Shown here: positions 42,933 to 50,891 of the stretch, in pieces
How positions within the stretch are numbered: position 1 is the first letter of the stretch
Layout of the letters: each line of letters begins with the position of its first letter
Source of the DNA: Phycisphaerales bacterium
GTDB lineage: Bacteria > Planctomycetota > Phycisphaerae > Phycisphaerales > UBA1924
NCBI GenBank assembly: GCA_020427395.1
Contig: JAGQON010000017.1
Coordinates: 21,509-85,508 of the forward strand
Direction: 5' to 3'
Length of the DNA stretch: 64,000 nucleotides
Notes under the pieces: model-generated
Database searches by the model: none
The model's input: only the letters and a program-made list of their open reading frames with translations
What the model was told of the DNA's origin: nothing
Made by a program: the position numbers and the translations under genes

Positions 42933-45056
42933 ATGAGCAAGGGCGACTATCTGACTTACCGCAAGGCGGCATCCACGAGCGTCATCGGGCTGGTGATCCA
43001 GCTGATACTCACGCTCACCGTGTTCTTCTACGCAAGATTCGCGGGCGACGCCACGGCGTTCATCGCGTCGATCTTCCTGCTCAGCGGCATGCTGGTGTGG
43101 GGCGTGCTGCTGCTCGTCTTCGACCAGCATCGGCGTGAGCGGATCGAGGCGATGGAGGCCGAGCAGCTCGCCGTGAGCGGAGCCGCCGCAGCCAGCGCGT
43201 TCGAGAGCAGCGGCGACGAGCTGCGTGTCGCGTCCCGACGCCTGGGCATCATCTATAAATGGGTGTTCCCCGGCGTTGCGATCCTACTGGTGCTGATCAA
43301 TGTCTGGTTCGGTATCTCGGCCCTCACGGGCGAACTGAACGAGGCGGACTACACCAACAGCTCCACGCACCCCGGCTGGGCGCTGGCGATCGGCATCGCC
43401 ATCGCGGTGGTCGGCTTCGTCTTCGCCCGATTCATCTCCGGTATGGCCAAGGTCGATGCCTGGGCGAACCTGCGGGCCGGGGCGACAACATCGGTTGCTG
43501 CCGCGGTGATCGGCGTCGTGCTCGCGGTAGGCGGGTTCCTTGAGATGTCGATGGGCATCGACACGCTCATCAACTATGGGCCGTACATCGCGGCCATCGG
43601 CATGATCGGCTACGGCGCCGAGATCGTGCTGAACCTGCTGCTTGACATCTACCGCCCGCGGAAGCCCGGCGAGCTGCCCCGCGCCGCGTTCGATTCGCGG
43701 TTCCTGAGCCTGCTGGCCGCCCCGGACCGGATCGCCGAGAATGTCGGCGAGGCCGTGAACTATCAGTTCGGCATTGATGTGACCAGCTCGTGGTTCTACC
43801 AGCTGCTCAGCCGCTACATCATCGCGCTGATTGCGGTCGCGGTCGGCATCGGCTGGCTAATGAGCTCGCTGGTGGTCGTTGAGCCCCACGAGCGGGGTCT
43901 GATACTCACCAACGGCGTGATCTCCAAGCCCCTTGCCAGCTTCGGCGAAAAGGGCGACGGCGACATTGGCCCCGGGCTGCACATCAAGTGGCCCTGGCCC
44001 TTCTCAACCTATGAGACCCCGGTCTCGGTCGGGCGAGGCGACGAGGAAGTCCGGACCACGACGGGTGTGCGGGTGCTGCATCTGGCGTCGAACCCGCCAA
44101 CGGATGACAACAAGCCCATCCTCTGGACGGAGAATCACACCCGCGGCGAGCGGTTGAACATCGTTCAGCCAGAGCCGCGCGAGCTTGAGGATCGCGATGT
44201 CGATTCGCAGAGCGCTTCGAGCACTGTCGCCGAGCTTTCGCTCGTCGCGGCCGAGGTGCCGATGCACTATGTCATCCGCAATGTGAAGCTCTTCGATCAG
44301 TTTGCGGCCCCGGGTCAGCGCGAGCAGATGCTCCTGCAGGTCGGGCGTCGCGTCGTTACCCAGTACATGGGTGAGCTCTCGATCGATCGGGTGCTGGCAA
44401 CGCACCGGACCGAGATGCCCGCCGAGCTTCAGCAGCGATTGGAGGAGGCCTACGCCCAGTTCAATGGTGGGCAGGGCGCGGGCATCGAGATCCTGTTCGT
44501 CGGTGTCAACGGCGTGCACCCGCCTACCAAGGTTGCCCCGTCGTTCGAGCGTGTCATCACGGCCCGCCAGAACCGCGAGTCACTCCTCGAGGACGCGCGC
44601 AAGTCGCAGATCGCCCAGCTGACCGAGGTCGCCGGGTCAGTTGAGCTCGCCGAGGAGATCCGTGATCGCCTTCAGGAGCTGGACAACATCAGGCGTACGC
44701 AGGGCGATCAGTCCAGCGCCTACATCGAGGCAGAACTGCATGTGCAGCGCCTGCTCGAGCGTGCCGGCGGTGAGGCGGGCGAGCTGATTCTCGTCGCGAG
44801 CGCGGATCGCTGGAAGCGTCATATGTCCGAGCGCGGGCGTGCGAGCCTGCTTCAGGGTCAGCAGGAGGCGTACCTGGCGGCACCCGAGCTGTACCGGAGC
44901 AAGATGTATTTCGATGCGCTGCTGACGGCGATGCAGGATTCTCGCGTGTACCTGACACCGGCGGAAATCGAGAACCTCAAGGTGCGTCTGGAACTGCAGG
45001 ACAAGCAGGCGGGCACCACGGTGTTCGCGCCTGAGCGTGGCGAGGCGTTGCAGTAA
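42933..45056 (+). CDS. Multi-span membrane protein with C-terminal SPFH (HflK-like) domain
   Basis: 707 residues from the ATG at 42933; AGAGGA lies about 12 bases upstream. Seven predicted membrane spans occupy residues about 10-345, the last leading into VVVEPHERGLILTNG, the entry to an SPFH/band-7 domain. The SPFH part (about 335-560) includes GPGLHIKWPWPFSTYETPVSV and VGRRVVTQYMGELSIDRVL. The C-terminus is a long Gln/Glu/Arg-rich helix (RQNRESLLEDARKSQ and on). HflK and HflC normally have one span; the polytopic N-terminus is unusual. It is the first gene of a six-gene operon. Confidence 0.8.
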   Translation: MSKGDYLTYRKAASTSVIGLVIQLILTLTVFFYARFAGDATAFIASIFLLSGMLVWGVLLLVFDQHRRERIEAMEAEQLAVSGAAAASAFESSGDELRVASRRLGIIYKWVFPGVAILLVLINVWFGISALTGELNEADYTNSSTHPGWALAIGIAIAVVGFVFARFISGMAKVDAWANLRAGATTSVAAAVIGVVLAVGGFLEMSMGIDTLINYGPYIAAIGMIGYGAEIVLNLLLDIYRPRKPGELPRAAFDSRFLSLLAAPDRIAENVGEAVNYQFGIDVTSSWFYQLLSRYIIALIAVAVGIGWLMSSLVVVEPHERGLILTNGVISKPLASFGEKGDGDIGPGLHIKWPWPFSTYETPVSVGRGDEEVRTTTGVRVLHLASNPPTDDNKPILWTENHTRGERLNIVQPEPRELEDRDVDSQSASSTVAELSLVAAEVPMHYVIRNVKLFDQFAAPGQREQMLLQVGRRVVTQYMGELSIDRVLATHRTEMPAELQQRLEEAYAQFNGGQGAGIEILFVGVNGVHPPTKVAPSFERVITARQNRESLLEDARKSQIAQLTEVAGSVELAEEIRDRLQELDNIRRTQGDQSSAYIEAELHVQRLLERAGGEAGELILVASADRWKRHMSERGRASLLQGQQEAYLAAPELYRSKMYFDALLTAMQDSRVYLTPAEIENLKVRLELQDKQAGTTVFAPERGEALQ

Positions 45057-45143
45057 ATCAGACCAAGGGCCAACCGTTCGGGGGCACACCCCTCGGAAGA
45101 TAGATACTCGACGCCCGCGTGGGCGAAGATTGGAGAACCAATC

Positions 45144-46142
45144 GTGTTGAAGTTCAAGTCGCTGACCATCCCCCTCTTCGCGGTCATCTTTATCCTCATC
45201 CTGATCGCGTTCAGCACGACCTACACCGTGCGGTTCACCGAGATCGCGGTGAAGACGACCTTCGGGAGCGCGAGCGAGCAGTCGATCGTTGATGAGCCGG
45301 GGCTTCATTGGAAGCTGCCGTACCCCTTCCAGAGCGTCACCAAGTATGACAAGCGGACCCGCATCGTGCAGACCCGCTCGGAGACGGTGCAGACCGCTGA
45401 CGATTTCCAGATCATCGTCGAGTCCTACCTGTTCTACCGCGTGTCCGACCCGCTCAAGTTCTTCCGGAGCTTCTCCAACGCGGGCGATCGGGCACAGGAC
45501 CACTACGCCAAGGCCGAGAACGATGTGCTGCGTGACCTGCTCCGCAGTGCTCTGGGTGAGACCAGCAAGTACCGCATGGAAGACCTGTTCACCAGCCAGC
45601 AGGGCGCGTCGGTGATCCCGCAGCTCGAGCAATCAGTCGGCGAGCAGCTCGTGCAGGGTGGCAGCGGCGGTCAGTCGCTCGACGACTATGGCATCAGCAT
45701 CGAGTCGGTCGGTATCGATCGTATTGTGCTCCCCGAAGAAACCACAGCTGCGGTGATCAACCGTATGGGTGCCAACCGTGACCGTCTCGCGGAGCGTTAC
45801 GAGTCGGAAGGCCGTTCGCAGGCACGGGCCATCAACGCGGAGGCGTCGAGCAACGCGGAGCGCATCCGTGCCTTCGCCCAGCGCCGGGCCGACGAGATTC
45901 TGGCCAAGGGCGAGGAAGAGGCAGCGCCGTACCTGGCGCAGCAGAACATCAACCCCGAGCTGGCGGTGTTCATCCAGAACATCAAGCTCATGCGTGAGGC
46001 GATGGCCAAGAAGTTCACGCTGATCTTCTCGACAAGCGACTACGGCATGCAGCTCTTCGACCCGGAGATCATCAAGCAATCGAACGGCGAGATCCCTGTT
46101 CCCAAGCCGGTCGAGACCGACGATGCCGGGGCGGAGGGCTGA
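45144..46142 (+). CDS. SPFH-domain protein, HflC-like
   Basis: 332 residues from a GTG at 45144 with GGAG eight bases upstream. One N-terminal span (LTIPLFAVIFILILIAFSTTY) is followed by an SPFH domain: VRFTEIAVKTTFG, EPGLHWKLPYPFQSV and VESYLFYRVSDPLKFFRS. The coiled coil has SEGRSQARAINAEASSNAERIRAFAQRRADEIL in parts, as in HflC. HflC with HflK forms a membrane cage around the FtsH protease; no ftsH is in the window. It lies 87 bases after the first SPFH gene. Confidence 0.88.
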   Translation: MLKFKSLTIPLFAVIFILILIAFSTTYTVRFTEIAVKTTFGSASEQSIVDEPGLHWKLPYPFQSVTKYDKRTRIVQTRSETVQTADDFQIIVESYLFYRVSDPLKFFRSFSNAGDRAQDHYAKAENDVLRDLLRSALGETSKYRMEDLFTSQQGASVIPQLEQSVGEQLVQGGSGGQSLDDYGISIESVGIDRIVLPEETTAAVINRMGANRDRLAERYESEGRSQARAINAEASSNAERIRAFAQRRADEILAKGEEEAAPYLAQQNINPELAVFIQNIKLMREAMAKKFTLIFSTSDYGMQLFDPEIIKQSNGEIPVPKPVETDDAGAEG

Positions 46143-46145
46143 TCG

Positions 46146-47621
46146 ATGAGCGATCCTCACGACCACGACATGCACGAGCACGAGCACCACGAGGAGATCG
46201 TGCTCCCAGGCGATGAGCCGCAGGGTGAGAGCGTGCCCGAGGCGGGGCTGATCTCTGGTCGCAGCGCTTCGGTGCGGTTCAACCGTCGCTCCGACAGCGT
46301 GCACCGCAGCAACCGTGCCCGCATGGACGCGGCCAACCAGTCGCTCGCCGATGCACTCAAGATCACCTACGGGCTGCTCCAGGTGGGCATGCTCGTGCTG
46401 GTCCTGCTCTTCGTCTTCAGCGGCGTGCAGCGCGTCAACGAGGGCGAGCGGGGCATCAAGGTCCTCATGGGCAAGCCCTCACGCACGAACATCGAGCCCG
46501 GCGCACACTTCACAGCACCCTACCCGATCGGGGAGATGATCCGTGTCGGCGAGGGCGCGGTCGAGGTCCCGCTGGCCAACGATTTCATGCCCAACAAGCC
46601 CGGCTCTTCCAGCGCCCAGCAGATGATTGATGCGCCGCTGACCGAGTTCAACAACAACGGGCGACTCAAGCCCGGATCGGATTCGATGCTGTTGACCGCG
46701 GATCAGAACATCGCGCACGCGCAGTTCCGGGTCAACTATCACCGCTCGAACCACCTGCGGTATGTCGAGAACATCCTGCCAGGCAACGAGGCCTCGATCG
46801 TGCGCCTCGCGGTCCGTCGCGGCGTTGTGCACACGATGGCCGAGACCACAATCGACGATCTGCTCAAGACCTCATCGGACACGATCGCGACCCGGATCCG
46901 TGATATCGCGCAAGATACCCTCGATGAGCTCGAGTCAGGCATCACCATCGACCGGGTGGTGCTTGTGCGCAAGAGCCCGCCGCTGTTCCTTTCGGACAAG
47001 TTCGCGTCGGTCCAGTCGGCCGCTCAGAGCGCCGGCGAGAAGCGTGAAACCGCGCTCCGTGATCGTGAGCAGCTGCTCAATGAGATTGCCGGGCGTGCCT
47101 CGGGCATACTGATCTCGATGATCGATGAGTACGAGCGATTGACTGAGCTGGGCGAGAAAGAGCAGGCCGAGGCGCTGCTCGTCCAAATTGATGCGGCCAT
47201 GACCGGCGCCGAGGGCGAGTGGCAGGGGCAGTCGACCTACGGGCTGGTTTCTGGCGAGGTCTCCGAGATCCTCAAGAACGCGCAGGCCCAGGCATCATCG
47301 CGTGTCTCGCGTGCGATCGCAGACCTGGAACAGTTCCGTGCCAAGCAGGCTCAGTTCGAGGCCAACCCCTCGCTGATGATTGCGCGGGACTGGTCGTCAG
47401 CCCTGGCCGAGTTCCTCAACAAGGACTTCGTTTCGACGATGTACCTGCCCGAGGGGCGCGATGCTGAGCTGCTGATCAACCCCGATCAGGACTGGGAAGA
47501 GGAACGCCTGCGTCTCGAGCGTCGTGAGGAGGCGAAGAAACAGCAGGAACAGCGTCGCAAGGAAGCCCAGCAGGACTTCTACCGCACACAACGCGGGATC
47601 CAAGCCGAGGAAGAGCCCTAA
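46146..47621 (+). CDS. SPFH-domain protein, HflK-like, with His-rich N-terminus
   Basis: 491 residues. The N-terminal cytoplasmic tail MSDPHDHDMHEHEHHEE is rich in His and acidic residues and could bind metal. One span follows (LQVGMLVLVLLFVFSGVQ, about residues 77-95), then the HflK signature VNEGERGIKVLMGKPSRTNIEPGAHFTAPYPIGEMIRV, an SPFH domain and a long helical C-terminus. The spacing to the HflC-like gene is three bases and the next gene begins directly after its stop, so all are probably translated together. Confidence 0.88.
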   Translation: MSDPHDHDMHEHEHHEEIVLPGDEPQGESVPEAGLISGRSASVRFNRRSDSVHRSNRARMDAANQSLADALKITYGLLQVGMLVLVLLFVFSGVQRVNEGERGIKVLMGKPSRTNIEPGAHFTAPYPIGEMIRVGEGAVEVPLANDFMPNKPGSSSAQQMIDAPLTEFNNNGRLKPGSDSMLLTADQNIAHAQFRVNYHRSNHLRYVENILPGNEASIVRLAVRRGVVHTMAETTIDDLLKTSSDTIATRIRDIAQDTLDELESGITIDRVVLVRKSPPLFLSDKFASVQSAAQSAGEKRETALRDREQLLNEIAGRASGILISMIDEYERLTELGEKEQAEALLVQIDAAMTGAEGEWQGQSTYGLVSGEVSEILKNAQAQASSRVSRAIADLEQFRAKQAQFEANPSLMIARDWSSALAEFLNKDFVSTMYLPEGRDAELLINPDQDWEEERLRLERREEAKKQQEQRRKEAQQDFYRTQRGIQAEEEP

Positions 47622-48920
47622 ATGACGCAGCTATCGAGCAACGCCGAGATGTCACCCGCACCAAACGCCGGCAGTCCACGGGCGGTGGTGGGGTGTCAGC
47701 AGCTTTCAAAGGTCTTCAAGGACTTCTGGATGCGAGATCGAGCCCGCGCGGTCGATCGCCTCGATCTCGTGATCAATGAGCATGAAGTGTTCGGTCTGCT
47801 CGGTCCCAACGGCTCGGGCAAGAGCACCACGATCAAGCTGATCCTGGGGCTGCTCAAGCCCACCAGCGGGCGTGTCTCGGTGTTTGGCAAGGCGCCGACC
47901 GATGTCTCGATCAAGCGGCGGATCGGCTATCTCCCCGAAGAGAGCTACCTCTACCCGTTCCTCAACGCACGAGAGACGCTCGATTATTACGCCAAGCTCT
48001 TCGGGCTCGACGCCAAGACCCGAAAGAACCGCATCGACGAGCTGCTGCACATGGTCGGGCTCGAGCACGCCCAGTTCAGGCCCGTGCGTGAGTACTCCAA
48101 GGGCATGCAGCGCCGCATCGGCATCGCGCAGGCGCTCATCAACGACCCGGACCTGCTGATCCTCGACGAGCCCACCACGGGCCTGGACCCGATCGGCACG
48201 CGTCAGGTCAAGGACCTGATCATCGAGCTGGGGCGGCGCGGCAAAACCGTCATCCTTTCGAGCCACCTGCTCAGCGATGTCGAGGATGTCGTCGATCGCA
48301 TGGTGATCCTCTACGGCGGTCGAATCCGCGGCGAGGGCACCTGCGACGAGCTGCTCGCCAGCAACGAACGCACAGTCATCGAGACCGACGAGCTCGATGA
48401 ACAGACGATCGCGGAGATCGATGAAGTCATCCGCCGGCGCACGGGTGGCGAGAAGTCGATCCGCCAGGTCAGTGCCCCGCGACAGAAGCTCGAGGAGCTG
48501 TTCCTCGGAATCGTCGAGCGGGCACAGCAAGAGAAAGCGAGCACCTCGGGCGCCCGCCAGGGCGGTATGACGGCCGCGTTCCTGCGTGCTGAGGGCGAGC
48601 AGGTCGAGCGCCAGCAGGGCGAGGAGCTGATCGAGTCGCTGCTCGAGGACGAGCAAGCAGCCGAACCCGCCGTCGAAGAGCAGACGCCGCTGGCGGCGGC
48701 GATCGACCAGTCCGAGCCCTCCGAGCCGCAGGGCGAGGACGAATCGCTGATCGGTTCGCTGATGGACACCGAGCCCCAGCCAGACGCGTCTGTACCGATC
48801 GCTCCTCAGGAGCGGGCGGACACGCCCGAAGAGGATGTCGACTTGGGCGTGATCGGCTCGCTGCTCGATGAGTCAGATGAAGAACCCGGTTCAGAGACCG
48901 ACGAGGACCGCAAGCCGTGA
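47622..48920 (+). CDS. ABC-2 transporter ATP-binding protein with acidic C-terminal extension
   Basis: 432 residues. ATPase domain at residues about 25-245: Walker A GPNGSGKSTT, signature YSKGMQRRIGIAQAL, Walker B LLILDEPTTGLDP and the switch His in ILSSHLLSDVED. The last 130 residues are very acidic and Gln/Glu-rich with repeated IGSLMDT/IGSLLDE-like motifs, not usual in this family. It starts immediately after the HflK-like gene and overlaps the permease by four bases. It should power the permease that follows, possibly also the divergent one. Confidence 0.92.
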   Translation: MTQLSSNAEMSPAPNAGSPRAVVGCQQLSKVFKDFWMRDRARAVDRLDLVINEHEVFGLLGPNGSGKSTTIKLILGLLKPTSGRVSVFGKAPTDVSIKRRIGYLPEESYLYPFLNARETLDYYAKLFGLDAKTRKNRIDELLHMVGLEHAQFRPVREYSKGMQRRIGIAQALINDPDLLILDEPTTGLDPIGTRQVKDLIIELGRRGKTVILSSHLLSDVEDVVDRMVILYGGRIRGEGTCDELLASNERTVIETDELDEQTIAEIDEVIRRRTGGEKSIRQVSAPRQKLEELFLGIVERAQQEKASTSGARQGGMTAAFLRAEGEQVERQQGEELIESLLEDEQAAEPAVEEQTPLAAAIDQSEPSEPQGEDESLIGSLMDTEPQPDASVPIAPQERADTPEEDVDLGVIGSLLDESDEEPGSETDEDRKP

Positions 48921-50875
48921 GTCTGCGTGAGCAAGTATCCAAGCTCGATCGTGTGCAGCGTCACCGCGGGTTCAAGATCGCCGCGAGCGTGGTGATCGGG
49001 ATCATCTCGCTGGTGCTCCTCGGCTACGGGCTGTTGAGCGTCGAGCAATCCACCACGCGTTACGACGAGCAGATCAGCCGCCTGCAGGCCCAGCCGACCG
49101 TGGAATCGGTGACGGGTGAGCAGATCGAGAACCCGGCGATCGCGCAGGCCCGACAGATCAAACAGATTGTGCTCAATGCTGATCCGGGAGATCTGATCGC
49201 CGTCAGTGCGCTTGTCGCGGGGATTGTGCTGATCCTCGTCGTCTGGTTGAATCTCGGCCTGGTGTATCCGTTTCTCGCCGGCCTTGGCATCGGGATCTAT
49301 GTTCTCGGGCGACTGCTCGGGTTTGAGCTGACGGGCAGCATCCTCTTCGGGATGATCACCCTCACGCTTGTGTTCATGGTGCTGATGCGTGGCTCATCGC
49401 TGGCTTTGAGCGTTGCGCACCCGGTCTTTGCGATCGCCCGCAATGTGCTCGCCGAAGCGGTCCGCATGAAGATCTCGCTGGTCTTCATCGTCCTGCTCTT
49501 CTTCGTCCTGGCGGCCCTGCCGATGCTGCTCAACGATAACGAATCGCTCCGCTACCGCGTGCAGAGCTTCCTGGAATACGCGACCGGGTTCACCTTCCTC
49601 TTCGTCGCGATGCTGGTTGTGTTCTTCGGCGCTGCCACGGTGAGCTACGAGCAGCGCGAGAAGGTGATCTGGCAGACGATGACCAAGCCCGTCGCGGCGT
49701 GGCAGTATGTGCTTGGCAAGTGGCTGGGCGTCGTCTCGCTCGCGGCGATCCTGCTGTGCGTCTCGGCGATCGGCGTCTTTGAGTTCACCGAGTATCTCCG
49801 CTGGCAGCCCGCACAGGGCGAGCGGAGCGCGTTCGTGCCGCTGAATGAGGACGAGAACATCACCGAGGATCGGCTGAAGCTCGAGACCCAGGTGCTGGCC
49901 TCTCGGGTGGCGATGCTGCCGGTCATGCCCTTTAGCATCGACGACCCGCGATTCGATCAGGCGATGGAGCAGCACATCGAGAACGAGCGCCGCACCAATC
50001 CCGATTACAGCCCGGACAGCGCCGAGCGCCGGGCGATCCGCAGCAAAATGTACATGGACGAGCGGGCGCAGTACCTCTCGATCGATCCCAACGCCGAGCA
50101 GTACGAGACCTACACCTTCGAGGGCCTGGGCGAAGCCAAGCGACAGAACCTCCCGCTCACGCTGCGATACAAGATCAACGCGGAGGGCAACCGCCCCGAC
50201 GCGACCTACCTGCTGACGTTCGTCTTCCCCGACGGCACGATCCTGCCGCCGCGACGCACGGGCTTGGGCTTCTCGCACTACATGACCATCCCTTCGCATG
50301 TCGTAGACAACGAGGGTGTGCTCGCATTCCAGCTCTACAACGGGCAGCTCGTCCCCGACGGGCAGGGCTACTACGGGCTGCAGACGAATGTGAACACCGC
50401 GACCATCCCGCCCGACGGGCTGGAGATCTCGTACTCGGTGGGCAGCTACCGCATGAACTTCGTGCGTGTCTATTTCGTACTCTGGGTGAAGCTGGCCTTG
50501 CTGGCGATGCTCGCGGTCTGGGCGTCGACCTTCGCGAGCTTCCCGGTGGCGTGTCTCATGGCGGGCGGCGTGTTCTTCATGGGCGAGACCGCGGGCTTCG
50601 TGCAGAGCTCGCTGCCGGGCTGGGGCAAGACAACGATCGACGGCGACCCGTCGCTCTATCGAACCGTGATCTACTACTTCGCTGACTTTGTCAGCCGCCT
50701 CTTCAGCGCGTACAACAACCTGCGACCCGCCAAGCGATTGGCGCAGGGCGAGCTGCTGTCATGGGGCCGTGTCGCGGGCGGGGTGTTCTCGCTCGGCGTG
50801 GTCACGATCATCTTCTATGCGATCGGTGTGCTGATATTCAGACGCCGCCAGCTGGCGATCTACTCGGGCAACTGA
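48917..50875 (+). CDS. ABC-2 type transport system permease, large
   Basis: 652 residues from a GTG overlapping the ATPase stop (GTGA). Membrane helices: residues about 15-40, then three or four between 90 and 155, two near 180-250, a further one near 270, and several in 530-640. The extracytoplasmic domain (about 290-520) is large and beta-rich. The motifs FAIARNVLAEAVRMKISLVF and SYEQREKVIWQTMTKPVAAWQYVLGKWLG resemble those of the divergent permease at 41017. The transported substrate is unknown; an envelope component is plausible given the SPFH partners. Confidence 0.88.
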   Translation: MSLREQVSKLDRVQRHRGFKIAASVVIGIISLVLLGYGLLSVEQSTTRYDEQISRLQAQPTVESVTGEQIENPAIAQARQIKQIVLNADPGDLIAVSALVAGIVLILVVWLNLGLVYPFLAGLGIGIYVLGRLLGFELTGSILFGMITLTLVFMVLMRGSSLALSVAHPVFAIARNVLAEAVRMKISLVFIVLLFFVLAALPMLLNDNESLRYRVQSFLEYATGFTFLFVAMLVVFFGAATVSYEQREKVIWQTMTKPVAAWQYVLGKWLGVVSLAAILLCVSAIGVFEFTEYLRWQPAQGERSAFVPLNEDENITEDRLKLETQVLASRVAMLPVMPFSIDDPRFDQAMEQHIENERRTNPDYSPDSAERRAIRSKMYMDERAQYLSIDPNAEQYETYTFEGLGEAKRQNLPLTLRYKINAEGNRPDATYLLTFVFPDGTILPPRRTGLGFSHYMTIPSHVVDNEGVLAFQLYNGQLVPDGQGYYGLQTNVNTATIPPDGLEISYSVGSYRMNFVRVYFVLWVKLALLAMLAVWASTFASFPVACLMAGGVFFMGETAGFVQSSLPGWGKTTIDGDPSLYRTVIYYFADFVSRLFSAYNNLRPAKRLAQGELLSWGRVAGGVFSLGVVTIIFYAIGVLIFRRRQLAIYSGN

Positions 50876-50891
50876 GAAAGGAGCGATCTCG

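Noticed and set aside
45060..45143. Possible terminator between the first and second SPFH genes
   Set aside because: A GGGG/CCCC pairing exists, but the stem is short, there is no T-run, and the flanking genes look like one operon.
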